The notes under the pieces are model-generated. The model ran no database searches, had not been told where the DNA came from, and saw only the letters and a list, made by a program, of their open reading frames with translations. From Labia minor (taxonomy: Eukaryota > Arthropoda > Insecta > Dermaptera > Spongiphoridae): a stretch of 64,000 nucleotides of DNA. A program made the translations under genes and the position numbers. The stretch is from NCBI GenBank assembly GCA_963082975.1, contig OY720344.1, forward strand, positions 35,084,033-35,148,032, in the 5' to 3' direction. Shown piece by piece: positions 48,158 through 59,729 of the stretch; position 1 is the stretch's first letter; each line of letters begins with the position of its first letter.

Positions 48158-51100
48158 CTGAAACAGAATAAAACAAAAGACATCAAAATACAAACCTAAT
48201 AACTATAAGGATTATAATATATATATTCAGATATTATTCAAAAATTATTTCACTAATAATACTAATTTAATATACTTGCATGGTATATTATTATAATTAC
48301 AATATAAAAATAAATATAGATATAGATGTAGAATATTTAAAACAAGATATGCTGTGTGTGAACATATATTTTACTGTTCTAATTTTTAAAAATAATCCAT
48401 TTTCAGAACTGATATAACCTAATATATATTCATGTCAAGTTCGCTCGTGAGATTTGGTTTGGGGATGAGGATGGATTGGGAGCTTGATTTGAATTTAAAA
48501 TATATATCCTCCCTCTTCTTTCGGAATTTTGATAGCTGAAATTTTGTTATATTAATGGAAAATTAATTAAAATACAGTAATTATATGTGTTTTTTTAATT
48601 TTTGCTTTGGTCTGTGTATAGTACATTTCCCATTCCTTTCTTATTAATATATTCGCGATGGAATAAACTGTGAGGTAATTCAGTAACATTTTAAAATATA
48701 AAGTATGATATTTATTTTATGTTATTATATGAAATTGCAATAAAAAATAAAATTTCTGTATAAGGTTCTTTCTGTTTATAAAGCGAATGAAGGTCAAGAT
48801 TACTTACTAGATAATTAATGAAAGGCGCTGAGAGTAAAAGTAACCGTCCGAAACAGGTGGCTGAGAAAAGAGTCCATTTTTTCATTGTATTGTTGGGAAA
48901 AAATTCTCCGGCCTGTACCGAAATTTGTGTTAAAGCACAGGCAGCGGCAACTCGACCGACTGACCCAAATACGAGCATGTCTGGATGATATGGATCCGGA
49001 AGATAACTGCAAAAGGCCATTGGCAGACCTCCGATTAAAAGGAGTATTGTCAATGCCAGCCATTTAAAGTCCTGCAGAAACATAATGACCACGCCCAAAA
49101 GCACACCAAGGATTTCACAAACACCTGAAATGGAAAAAGAACTTTGCATTTAAGGTGAAATTTGAAAAAATACATAATACAATAAATAAACTAATTTGGT
49201 AAATCTGTTAAAAATACTGTTATATTTTTTTAAACTTAAAATCATAAATTATATTAATTAAATATATTTATAAAATTCTAAGGTTTGGAGGAAAAATTAC
49301 CATTAAAAAAAATTAAATGATTTTCTTTTTAAAATTGATAAATTATTGATATATGAATGTTTAATAATTAAAATAAATAATTATTTAAAGACATTTTTTT
49401 ATAATGATCTTAAAAAAAGATGATAGAAAAAGAAAAATGACAAGAATTTCAGTTTCTCGTGATTTTGATTAACTTCAAAAGAGACTCTTAACAGTCAAAG
49501 GTTAAATGAACAGAACTAAATGATTTAAATTGATCTTCTGTAATATATTATACTTTATTTTGAATCTTATGACATAGAATAGTAAATTAATTGATAAGTA
49601 ACTATATATATCTTAAGAAGTATTTATTTATATGATTGATTAAAGGCTTGGGATTAATTGTTTTTGAAATTATTAAATATGAATTTAATTATTTCTTTGT
49701 AAAAAAATTTATTCAATTAAGATACATATATTCAAGTTATGGAAAATGTGGAATGAATAAAGTGAAAATTACACAAAAGATTTTTTTGATCAATTAATTA
49801 TTAATTAAGTTCAGTTCAAATAATCTTGTGATGATGACATTTGATTAAATAATTTTTTTATCAATATGCCTGCATATTTTTAAATTTTACGAAAATTCAA
49901 AAATGTTATACATTGAAAAGAATCTCGATTATTCTGTCAAAATAACGAGAAGTAAAATAATCATAAAACATGGAAAATTAATTTTTTTTTATAATAGACC
50001 TTTAATAACATTGTTGAATTTTTCAAAACTACATTATCGTTTAACTAGAACATTAAATACAAGTAATTCCTTTACCAAAAAATATACATTAAAAAAATAA
50101 GTTGACCTGTGGCCAGGTCCGAACCGACCGACGGTTTGAAATAAATTAATTTCCAGCTACAGAAACAATTTCAAATAATTTTAATATATCTATTAATGTA
50201 ATAAAAAACAGATATGGATATAACATAAATATTTTTAATTTTATTTTATTTATAATATATAGTTGAAGTAGCCGGCGTTGCCGGCGTTACCCGAGGCTGT
50301 GACTTCATGAAGGGCTGGGTGACGTCATATAATTATAAATTAAGAAAAACATAATGAAGATGATTTTTCCCGAGGATAAAACCAATACATTCGTGGTGAT
50401 ATGTAAAAAAATCTCCTTATGTGAAATTTGGTGCGAAAATAACCCTTCCCTTCTTATCGTTGATCGCTAATACTACCACTTCCGGTTTCCGGATTTGCAC
50501 CAAAAGTTGATCAATTCATCCCACTGATGCATTAAGTAAATATACCAAATTTCATCAAAATCCGTTAAGCCGTTCAGGCTGTACACATCTATACGGACGG
50601 AGAGACGGACGGACAGACATCATGCTAGAAATACTTTTTTCTGTTAAGAAAATGCATGATTCGTGGAGATATGTAAAAATCTCCACATGTGAAATTTGGT
50701 GTGAAAACAATACCTCCCTTACTATCGTCGGTCGGTAATAAGAATGTACATAAGATGCATTTGAAAACACATATTTATGAGTAATCACAATTTTATTAAC
50801 ACACAATAACTTACATCCTTATTCAAATTTAGAAACAAAAGCCATTGGAGTTTTCGTTTTCTTATTAGAAGCTATTTTTGAGGGGTAAATAAATCAGAAT
50901 TTTTTTCTTATTAGAAGCTATTTTTGAGGGGTAAATAAATCAGAATTTTTTTTCATTCAATCACAAAATCTCAAAATCAAAATCAAAGTTCTACTGAATT
51001 AGTATAATGAAAAAAAAATTACCTAAATAATAAATTTAACCTCTTAAAAACATATGTATTTTATTGTTTTACTGTTGTTCAAAAGACGCTATCTCTTCTT

Positions 51101-54100
51101 ACATACATTCTTTAATTTTTAATTTACTACGGTTCTGTGTGACATAATTTTCATTAAAATATCTTTAATATAACTTTAGAAATCATTATTTAAAAATGTA
51201 GAATTGTAGAAAAAAATGAGAAGGTTCACTTATCTCATATCTTAAATTCAGAAATAAAATATTTTTAATATTAATAACAGTTACTACCATGAATTATTTA
51301 TCCGAGCGTTAAAAACATTTCTAATATACAATAAATAAATAAATATATTCTCATCTTTTTTGTCATATAACGATGATTAATTTTAATTGCTGAGGCGATA
51401 TGGAATAGAGAATATATGTTAGCATATATGACTTAATTATAAAGACATAACTGATATTTTTCATTAGTAACTTTAAATAATTAATTACTAAAATTTTATA
51501 AGTATTATTATTTTAATGTAGTTTTCGGGTAAATGGATTAACAGATATAAAAATGAATTTTCTACGTTATAATATCTTTAATTTAAATCATTTTATATGT
51601 TTTAAGGTTCAATTAAATCGATTGATTCAATTTGTTATTCATAATTAAATATTTTTATAATTTTAAGAGTTTTTCAATTTTAAAATATTATGTTACATTA
51701 TCCTATTATATAAGTTTATAAGTTTTTTTACTTTGAAACAAACCAAATATTCATTTTTTAGATTAATATATATATATTTATATACAGAAAAATCTCCTTA
51801 TTCGCGCTTCCTTCATTCGCGTTTTCTCTATTCGCGGGTTAAAAAAATGAGACCCAATTCCTATATTCGCGTCTAAAAATGTCTTTATTCGTGGATCTAA
51901 TAAGTACATACATAATAATAGAAGGATTCCAATAGGCATTCAACCCAATATCCTTTGTAAATGCTTCAAATAGGCGCCTTCCCCGCGATAGGTGTTTTTG
52001 AGAATGTAAACAAACTGAATCCACACACCTTGAAGTCATACTGGAAAAAACTGTCATCTTCTCTGACTGCGGAAAATGACAAATAATCTGTGCAAGTTCA
52101 AACTTTGACTGCAAACATATCCGAAATCGCGAATGGAATAGGACGAGATGGGTTATACAGGAATCGCAAGATTTGCCTGAAAGTAGTAAATGTAAAATTC
52201 ACAGAAGAAGAAGCTTCAACAAGCAGTGGAAATCTGACAGTTATTTTGAAAAATTTTAGTGAAAGCTTAAGAATGGTAAATCAGCTTTGCGATTTCTTTA
52301 TGAACATTGATCCGTCTATAAAAACGAAGTCTTATTTTTAAGAGGCAAATTGCTAATGCTACTGCTGCGTATCAGGCTGAATTGAAGGAGCTTTTAAAAA
52401 CTGCCAAGAAAGAGAAAATTACAAAATTCTTCAAACCATTGCCTAAGCCTAAAGTTGATTAATCAAAATGTTCCTAAACTTCAATTAAATTGATTTTATT
52501 ATTTTTTTGTCACTTAGGAATGTATCCCCTATAATCCCATATAAATTACCATTCCCTATTCACGGTTTCTGTATTCGCGTCATATTTATGAAACATATAC
52601 CCCGCGAATAAGGAGTTTTTACTGTATATATATTAATATTATATCTAACAAAAATGTATATGCTGTTCTTATTTTGAGAATTATCCGCGTGATTTTTATG
52701 AATACTTCATTTATTTTGAAGTTTTTCCAGAGAGATAAATCATTATTTCATTATTAGTTTTTAATTTATTAAAGTAATTAATAATAAATGTAAATTTCAC
52801 CTCAAAAAACCCTAATACGTGAATTTCATAAAAATTCTACTGATTATTTTCAAATTCATAAAAGTATATAAGAGATCATAATTATATAATTTTTCTCAGC
52901 CCTACCCAAGTTTAAATTATACATTTTATTTTTATTTTCATAATTTGTAATATGTATTTAAAAACAATTTTATTGGTTTTTTTTATTATAATCCATCTCG
53001 CTGTCCTTTCTCTTAAAATTATCTTTCATAGAATGAATAATATTATTAATTTAAGTTTATATTTCATGAGAAAAATTAATTGATTTATCTAAGTATTATT
53101 TATATAATTATTTCAAATAAAATTTATTTTTACTTAATTTGAAAAAAAAAATTATAAAAAAATGTATTGTGTTATATTTATGTTATTTTAATCCTTTTAT
53201 CCAATTCATTATTGAATTGATGTGTTAATTTTGAGCGATTGATACGAAACTTACCTGCTATTGAGATATTGAAATATAAATGAGGTCCCCAGTTGTTGGA
53301 ATTAAGTAAACCTCCATAGTAATTAACAATAATACAAGCGAACACAATATGTATCGCAATGATTCGTGTAATTGATACTGGCAATGAAAGGGATGGAGGA
53401 GGCTTTTCATTCTTTTGCTCCACTTCGGTTGGTGGAGGGTCCATGGAGATGTCCGGAATAGTCCAAGACAAGGACAGTAGCACTATCGCTGGAACTGAGA
53501 TACAGAGTTGAAGTAATCGCCAGGAGGGAATGAAATAACCCAACAGACTTAGAGTGAGCGTGCCTAACGACCTACAAAATAATAATACTTTATCACATAT
53601 GCGGTTATTTTTAGCACTTGGATTAATTAAACTTATTCATGTAATAATTAATATTTTCATTTAAACAATTAAGTAGTGTTTAATTTTTTTTATATAAAAA
53701 TATTATAAATGAAATGTCCTTAGAGTAGAAGTTATAGGAGAAAAAAAAAAGAAATAAATAAATAGAAAAATTATCTAGAAATCTGACTAAAATAAGATTA
53801 TTATTTTGAAAAACAAATGGTCTTCGTCAACTGATTAGATATTGAAAATTATTTTATTTAATATTGTAAAATCTTTAATCATATTTAATGATTGGTATTC
53901 ATGAAAATTTGTTATTATTTAATAATTTAATTATTTCTTTATTTGCAATTTAATTTTCAATTTAAAGAGTACGTTTATTAGCCAAAATTTACAATATATC
54001 AGAACAAACAAAAGATGAAAGTTACAATATATGATGGATTTTCTATATTTTCGAAATATGAATATATTAATAATTTTTTCCTTTTTCAATTTTGGAATGT

Positions 54101-57100
54101 TTTACTTTAAATCAAATAAGTATAATTATTATTTTTTTAATTAAAGAGAAAGAAATTGAAAAATAAATTAACTACTGAATATATATAAAATATTTAAATA
54201 TAATCTGATTGAAGGCGCCATTGGGTGTGTGTGTAGTGAACCTGCCTCACATTCACATGGTCCCGGGCTCAAGTCCCGGGTCCGGCAAGGGAATTTCCCT
54301 AGCTGGAGTCAACCCAGCCTCCGAGAACAACATTGTGGAAAAGCTTCTTGATAGCGCCTCCGATCAAAATCAAGGTAAAGGTTGAGAGGACCCGTTCTAC
54401 TGATCATAGGACACCTCATTGATATAACCGGCTTGATAGGCGTTGATAGAACGTACAAAGTCAGAGGTTTTTTTTTTATATAATCTGAGAGATAATCTAG
54501 TTAATAATCGAATGTGTGATTTTAGATATTTTTTTTAAAAAATACTTTTTTATATATAACTGCTACTCATTTTTGTAATTTTTAATATTCATAAGTCTTA
54601 TTTTTTATTATTAGAAAATTATATTATTAAACTTCAAATTAATAAAACATATCACATATAAAACGTATACATGTATTAGTGAAATTAGTTAGGAGATAAA
54701 TTTTCATTATTTATTTGAAATTGGTTTTATATTTATTTTAGTTAAAAGGGTAATAGAGATTAGGTAATTAGATTTGAAATAGAAAAATAGTACAGATGGT
54801 TTTGAAAAAACCACTTTAATTATTGTATTAAATTGAAAAATAAAAACTAATTTTATTACTATTTATTTTCCTTTATAAAATATTAACGGGAGTATTTTCG
54901 ATTTCTGATATCATAATCGAGATTAATTAATATTAAAAAAAGCTTTTATACTTGGATAAGTTAGTTTAGGTTAAGTTAGTAGATATATTCTACATTTAAT
55001 ATATAAAATATTTATTTAGATGAATTTGCATAATGTTTAATCAATTTATAAATGAAATTATTGATTGAACATGTTTAATCAACGGAAGTAAAATAAAGGT
55101 TTGGTTTTACGCTTTAATATTTTTATGTTCAATACTATTTCTTGCGTTGATTATAGGTCCGTTGTATTTACATTTACATCAAATTATAAAAAAAAAACAT
55201 AAAATGGTATCGAATTTTTTTTTTTTTTTTTTTTTGTTCATTTAAACTAAAATTGATATTAACATTTCCTAAAGATATTTATATCTAAAAACTTTTTATT
55301 ATTTATTTGTTTATTAATATTATTTTTTTTTGTTATATTTTTATTGTTTAAAATAATTATTGTATATAATGTGCAATATAATAAGATTCTAATAACTAAA
55401 TTCTTCCTGTGATATATGAACTGTGAGCTGATTTCTTTATATACTTTATGAAAAAATTAAAACCTTCAAAATTCACAATATTATTTCATTTCCTATACCT
55501 ATTATTACTACATGTTATGTATACTTAGACTTGCCATAAGTCCCGGTTTCGCCGGGACAGTCCCGGATATACTGGGTTGTCCCGGCGTCCCGCCCGGTTG
55601 TTGAAATTGTCCCGGTTTAGATTCAGGGCACAGTTTCTTGGAAATAATTGAGCAAAGTTATTAGATCAGAAAATGATTAATCTGCTCTTGTGTAATTAGT
55701 AACGTTTTGGCAAGTAACACAGTAATACAAATTTTTTGAACCAAAATTTTCTTGGGAAAAACCAAATGTGAGGCTATAATATTAAATGTAACAGCGCTGG
55801 AAGAATTAAAGAATGATTTAATAAATGCAAATTTTGTTGCACTAAGTATGGATGCTTATTATCTATTCTATATTTTAAGTGTTTTTTACATTGAGGTTTT
55901 CATATAACCCCCTCCCCCCCCCCGAAACCGACATCCCTAAACCTAAAGTAAAATAGACAGAACTGTCCCGGTTGGTCCGTGAAAAAATATGGCAACCCTA
56001 TGTATACTCAATCGTGTGATACTACAAAATTAATGAATGTCAAATAAAATAAAAAGAAAGTGATTATGAAAAAAGTAATTTACTACCTATAATGAAGAAA
56101 TATGAAAAATTTTTGCAATTTTCTAATTTGTAAGTAAGATATGTAGAGGTAATTATAATAACAACGGGATATAAGCTAAATTCATTAAAACTCAAGTAAT
56201 TATAGAGAACATAATGTAATAATAAGTAAAGTTTGTAAGTTGTTATACGAATTTCGCTCTTTTGTTTTTCAATGACTTTGAGTGGGAGGCTAAGTCACTC
56301 AACCACGAAAGTATCCGTTACAATTTCATTCATATCTCACCATTAACTGCAATCTATTATACATCTTCTATAAAGAGTAGCCATTACTAAATGAATTATT
56401 TTCTGCATCAGTAAATCATCAACCAAATCCATTTATTTAATTTTGCATGCATTAATATACAATATTAATAATAAATTGGTTGCATAGGATTAATGCCTTG
56501 TTTTATATTTATATTTTTTTTTAATTAAAACCACCGGTAGAGAGTATTTTTATACCATCAAATAAAATAGAAAACATATATATTTTATTCATTCATGGAT
56601 AAGATACACCTGGGTCTCTTTTTACATAGAGTATGTTATGTAAAAAAAAATGTTTAAAAATGCATTAGAAGGAAAATACAATATTTTTGTTAATCGGCTA
56701 TGAATTTTATTTTATTCATTTTAAAGAGGAAAATTAATGTTAAATTCAGAAAGATTCTTTTTTCTTTGTTTTGTATGTATATACATGATATTAATCCAAC
56801 TTTATTTTATTTTATAAAAAAAAAAATACTTTTATAGAAATACTGTATCTTTTGTTATTTCAATAAAATTATTAGATGACGTTTATTTAATATTTAAGTG
56901 TTAATAAAATTTTAATGTTTAATTTCCCTCTCATATATAGGATTTTATGTGTTTACCACAGATGTATAGGTCACCTTGGATTATTATTTTGATTTTATAA
57001 TCCTTTGATATTTATTAATTAATTAAATTTAAGAAAAAAACAGAAAATAGAGATTAAATCTTTATCACCAAAAAATTTAATAAAAATCATTTGGATTGTT

Positions 57101-57771
57101 TTCAAGATCAGAAGGTATAAAAATATAAATAGAAAAATACATTTTTTTGCAAAATCGTTCAGAAATGTTCCATTTGATGTTATATATATTAAGATTTAAT
57201 AGGATTATTTATTATTAAAATAATCAATTTAAATGTATGGATTTTTCATAAAGATCATACTATTGAAAAATAATATATTTCTATATATATTTATAATATT
57301 AAATAAACGATATAAAAATTAATTATTTCAAAATAAATGGTGAAATCTTGTTTATGATAAACTTTAGAAAATAAGAAATCAAAACAAAAAAAAAAGAAAC
57401 AGAAAAATAAAAAAAAAGACAATTTATAAAATATAGATTTCAGAAAAGTTTTAGGAAAATATAGGAAAAAAAATATATTAATTTTAATAAATTAAAAAAG
57501 TTATTTTTCTCAGGTTAGCATATACATATTGAAATTGAATATTTACCAAAAATGTTCATAACAGGCAGGAACTGCTATTTTCCAATAAGGTCCTCTGTCT
57601 CCCAACACTTTGCTACATAATTGCATACCGCAAGTAAACATATTAGTACAAGCAATGGCTATCAATAAGCGCAACAAGCAAGACATGATGAAGGTACGCA
57701 CAAACGAAGTGAGAACACCAAAAAAGATTTGAACAACAATCGCAATTAGGAAAATCGGCTTAGGACCATAT
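48032..57771 (-). CDS. SLC22/organic-cation-transporter-like gene, C-terminal part (4 exons, 5' end missing)
   Basis: Joining 57771-57547, 53571-53255, 49124-48808 and 48157-48032 on the minus strand gives one open frame of about 327 codons ending in TAA. All three introns are GT-AG with clean phases (2, 1, 0), so the model is internally consistent. The product is very hydrophobic. It starts at YGPKP, which matches the loop 2-3 (D)RxGRKP signature of major facilitator transporters. It continues with GYFIPSWRLLQLCISVPA, the region typical of SLC22 proteins (YFIRDWRxLQL-like), then an intracellular loop rich in K, E and P. It ends with the last helices, including AGEFFPNNTMKKW where family members have the AE-PT-R motif. 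Family members are usually 500-600 residues, so TM1, the large extracellular loop and about the first 150-200 residues are missing. They probably lie beyond position 64000. Known relatives move organic cations, carnitine or carcinine at the plasma membrane; the substrate here cannot be told. Absence of stops over four exons argues for a living gene. Confidence 0.85.
48808..49124 (-). CDS. SLC22-like gene, internal exon 3
   Basis: This exon is 317 bp, with acceptor TTTCCATTTCAG| and donor CTA|GTAAGT. Its first two bases complete a Gly codon from the previous exon. It encodes VCEILGVLLGVVIMFLQDF (TM8), a short loop DFKW where most family members carry the longer GRR-type motif, TM9 (LALTILLLIGGLPMAF), TM10 with GRVAAACALTQISVQ, the AGEFFPNNTMKKW element, and TM11. 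An open frame of the same region without splicing runs on to 48712, but the good donor at 48807-48806 and the in-phase downstream exon favour splicing. Confidence 0.88.
50101..50745. repeat. Modular CCGTCCGT dispersed repeat, fullest separate copy
   Basis: Successive blocks match the palindrome-arm copy: AACAATTTCAAATAATTT, ACAGATATGGATATAACATA, GGGTGACGTCATATAA, CACTTCCGGTTTCCGGATTT, TGATGCATTAAGTAAATATA, CATCTATACGGACGGAGAGA, AGACATCATGCTAGAAATAC and TATCGTCGGTCGG at the end. The first end has GACCGACGG-type sequence inverted (GAACCGACCGACGGTTTG at 50121-50138), so GTCGG-rich motifs mark both ends. A GC-rich insert, GCCGGCGTTGCCGGCGTTAC, occurs at 50272-50291. It lies inside an SLC22-like intron. 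Confidence 0.8.
50861..50952. repeat. Tandem duplication, 46-bp unit, two copies
   Basis: CTTATTAGAAGCTATTTTTG starts at 50861 and again at 50907, with the intervening sequence repeated exactly. Confidence 0.9.
51785..52624 (+). mobile_element. Tigger/pogo-type element, internally deleted
   Basis: The ends are CAGAAAAATCTCCTTATTCG (51785) and, inverted, CAGTAAAAACTCCTTATTCG (52605-52624), flanked by TA on both sides. CAG…TTATTCGCG termini with TA duplications are typical of Tigger/pogo elements. Further ATTCGCG motifs lie near both ends. The 840-bp length is far below an autonomous copy. Confidence 0.88.
52060..52462 (+). pseudogene. Tigger/pogo transposase C-terminal remnant
   Basis: Plus-strand frames give NPHTLKSYWKKLSSSL (about 52020-52066), ISEIANGIGRDGLYRNRK, VNVKFTEEEASTSSGN, then LRMVNQLCDFFMNIDPSIK. 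After a one-base frameshift come RQIANATAAYQAELKELLKT and EKITKFFKPLPKPKVD with TAA at 52460-52462. Tigger-family proteins end in this way. The ITKFFKP segment resembles the PCNA-interacting motif described for pogo transposase. The catalytic core is deleted. Confidence 0.75.
53255..53571 (-). CDS. SLC22-like gene, internal exon 2
   Basis: This exon is 317 bp, with acceptor ATTTTGTAG| and donor GCAG|GTAAGT. It completes the Trp codon split by the 3,975-bp intron upstream. It encodes SLGTLTLSLLGYFIPSWR (TM5-6 region), LLQLCISVPAIVLLSLSWTI (TM6), a hydrophilic loop with PPPTEVEQKNEKPPP that matches the long cytoplasmic loop between TM6 and TM7, and TM7 (IIAIHIVFACIIVNYYGGLL). In family members the loop start usually has ESPRWL; here it reads IPDISMDPPP, an unusual divergence. 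Confidence 0.85.
54186..54475 (+). repeat. tRNA-like SINE
   Basis: The head has GTCCCGGGCTCAAGTCCCGG, a stem-loop that matches a tRNA T arm and B box (GGYTCAANYCC-like), preceded by a possible A-box region. The body contains GCGCCTCCG and GTAAAGGTTGAGAGGACC, and the tail GCTTGATAGGCGTTGATAGA. It ends in a T-run at 54466-54477. The diverged relative at 4975-5240 shows it is a dispersed family. Confidence 0.7.
55526..56000. mobile_element. hAT element with 8-bp target duplication
   Basis: The ends are TAGACTTGCCATAAG and, inverted, TAGGGTTGCCATATT, flanked by a perfect 8-bp duplication TGTATACT (55518-55525 and 56001-56008). Just inside both ends is the GTCCCGG/CCGGGAC motif repeated several times. 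The 475-bp interior has no intact transposase. It lies inside an intron of the SLC22-like gene. Confidence 0.9.
57547..57771 (-). CDS. SLC22-like gene, internal exon 1 of those visible
   Basis: This exon is 225 bp: one base carried over, 74 codons, then two bases of a split Trp codon. The acceptor reads TTCTCGTTACAG before the exon and the donor is G|GTAAAT. It encodes the loop after TM2 (YGPKP; the usual second Gly-Arg is Gly-Pro-Lys here), a helix PIFLIAIVVQIFFGVLTSF, a second hydrophobic stretch LLRLLIAIACTNMF, and the PYWKIAVPACYEHF segment entering the next helix. No start codon was sought because the frame is open at the acceptor. Confidence 0.8.
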
Positions 57772-58110
57772 CTGTAACGAGAAAAAAATAATTTAATTTA
57801 ATCAATAAATAAAATTATAAAAATCTTATAGACAAGAGGATTTTGATCTACTAAGGATGTGGTGTAAATTGGTGAAGAAAGGCTAGGAAAGTTTGTTTTG
57901 GGAAACTAATTAGCAAACGATCGATGGCTTGACTAAGGACGGGGGGGGGGGGGTGGCAGTTGATATAAATTAACACAAAGTAGGAATTAAATGGAGGTAG
58001 CACATTATAGGGAAGATTGGAGGATTATAGTTAGTGTAGCAAAGAATTCTGAGTTGCTATTCTCATGTTGTTTTTTTGATAGCCATCTTTTTATTATATT
58101 ATATCTCATA
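57772..58110. other. Upstream intron sequence, nothing recognised
   Basis: Contains a 13-base G tract (57941-57953), unusual in such AT-rich DNA. No exon seen. Confidence 0.4.
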
Positions 58111-58112
58111 TA

Positions 58113-58339
58113 CATTGAGGTGCAAAAAAAGTGGAACACTTAGAAAAATTTGATTTTTTCAAATAATTTTCAGGAAAAACATATATAGTTTTATTTAAAC
58201 TTTTAATTAATTGTTACAAATATTTTAATACATTTTTAGAGTGAAACAATTTTCAAAATTCTGATAGTCCAAACACTTATCAAAAATTATTTGAAAAAAT
58301 CAAATTTTTCTAAGCGTTCCACTTTTTTGCACCTCAGTG
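58113..58339. mobile_element. Mariner-type MITE (227 bp)
   Basis: Inverted repeats of roughly 55-60 bp start CATTGAGGTGCAAAAAAAGT on the left and CACTGAGGTGCAAAAAAGTG on the right (inverted), with the second half AGAAAAATTTGATTTTTTCA shared. TA flanks both ends (58111-58112 and 58340-58341). No coding capacity. Confidence 0.92.
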
Positions 58340-58341
58340 TA

Positions 58342-59091
58342 TTTTATTCAATAATAAAAGCATAAAAAATTTAGGAATCTTTCGAAAAATGAATTACATA
58401 AATATTTTAACACATTGATAGATTTTATGAGAAATAAAAACATTAATTACTTAAATAAATTTAAAAAAATAATTTTGTATTCCATTTATATACTACATAT
58501 GTGCCAATATATATAATTATTTTATAATAAAATTAAATCATTTCTCTAATTTCAATTGAGTTCTATTGAATATTAGAGAATTAATAATATTTAAATTCTC
58601 AGAATATTTAAAGGAGATAAACCATTTAAAACAATAGATCTCTTCAGAGATACATTTAATTCATAATTGAATTTGTAAAGAGTTTTATCTCTTGTTTTTT
58701 GAATTTTTACATATTCCTTATAATTTTATTAAGGGAAAAGGAAATGGATTATATTCATACTCCTAGAATTAGACAACCTGTCATGAATAATATATTATAA
58801 TTGAATTAGTTTTATAATTCGAAATTGAATAATTAGACAATTACTTTTAAGAAATTGGTATGGAATTTTTTGAAAGATAAATATATTATTAATTATTAAG
58901 AATAAATTTAAAGTGGAATAAAAGATTTTGTCAAGATTATAAGAAATTACTTTCTTATTAATTCCAACCGTTGATATCGCACGATATGTAAGTATAGACT
59001 TCTTTTAACAAATAAAATTTTAATCTAATAATAGATTTTAGAGAATATTTCAAACTTTTTACAGTTGACAATTATATATATATATTACTTA
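58342..59091. other. AT-rich spacer, nothing recognised
   Basis: No gene or element seen. Confidence 0.4.
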
Positions 59092-59273
59092 TTATAAGGG
59101 AATTTTGTAAATAAAACCACATATTGATATTTTATTGTAAATTTATTCAAAAACACAAAAAATACACAACGTTTCGAGAAGGAGCAATCAAAACGTTGTG
59201 TATTTGTTGTGTTTTTGAATAAATTTACAATAAAATATCAATATGTGGTTTTATTTATAAAATTCTCTTATAA
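59092..59273. repeat. Palindrome with about 80-bp arms and ACAACGTTTCGAG loop
   Basis: Left arm 59092-59171 (TTATAAGGGAATTTTG…TACACAACGTTT) is mirrored by the right arm 59187-59273 with a few small differences. The loop is CGAGAAGGAGCAATCA. The arm ends (AAGGGAATTTT…, CCACAT) and the ACAACGTTTCG core resemble the fold-back element at 2230-2837, so it may be a related family reduced to a hairpin. Confidence 0.8.
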
Positions 59274-59729
59274 ATAAAAACAACCACTAAAGCTTTAACA
59301 ATTTAATATTACTTATTATATTTCTAAATATTATAAATTTTAATTTTATTATCCAAGGATGTATATTTTATTCTAAGAACTGATAACTCTCTTTATGTTT
59401 ATTTGGTTGTAATTCAAAGTAAGAATGAAGCCAATGATAACTACATTCATTTTTATTAAAGGGCTATACTGTAGTTGCGACCCAACACAAAACCAAATTT
59501 AATTTAATTTTGTCAGAGGTACCAAACAAATGGATGATAATATATTTAATTTAATCGTATTTAAACAACACTAGCCCTTCTGAAGAGATGAAATTTGGCT
59601 ACAAATTGAATGGAAAAGTTTGAAGGAGGCTTTAATGAAAATAAAGACAACTTTAGAAATAATGATAGTAAACAAAAGATATTTCCATTCTCTTAGATTG
59701 CACTTTATTTCTAATCAATGAATGTAAGT
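59274..59729. other. AT-rich spacer, nothing recognised
   Basis: No gene or element seen. Confidence 0.35.

Larger units (their letters stand above)
49125..53254 (-). other. Large intron of the SLC22-like gene with repeats
   Basis: Intron of 4,130 bp between two in-phase exons. It contains the modular CCGTCCGT repeat (50101-50745), a 46-bp tandem duplication (50861-50952) and a Tigger-type element (51785-52624). The remainder is AT-rich spacer where I see no gene. Confidence 0.75.
53572..57546 (-). other. Large intron of the SLC22-like gene with repeats
   Basis: Intron of 3,975 bp. It holds a SINE copy (54186-54475) and an hAT element with target duplication (55526-56000). A T-tract lies at 55215-55235. 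I found no extra exon. Confidence 0.7.

Noticed and set aside
51839-52114. Minus-strand frame of 91 codons
   Set aside because: It is antisense to the Tigger remnant and includes the terminal inverted repeat.
54210-54290. Genuine tRNA gene
   Set aside because: A T-arm-like hairpin is present, but no complete cloverleaf with anticodon arm could be drawn, and the flanking body matches a dispersed repeat, so it was called a SINE.
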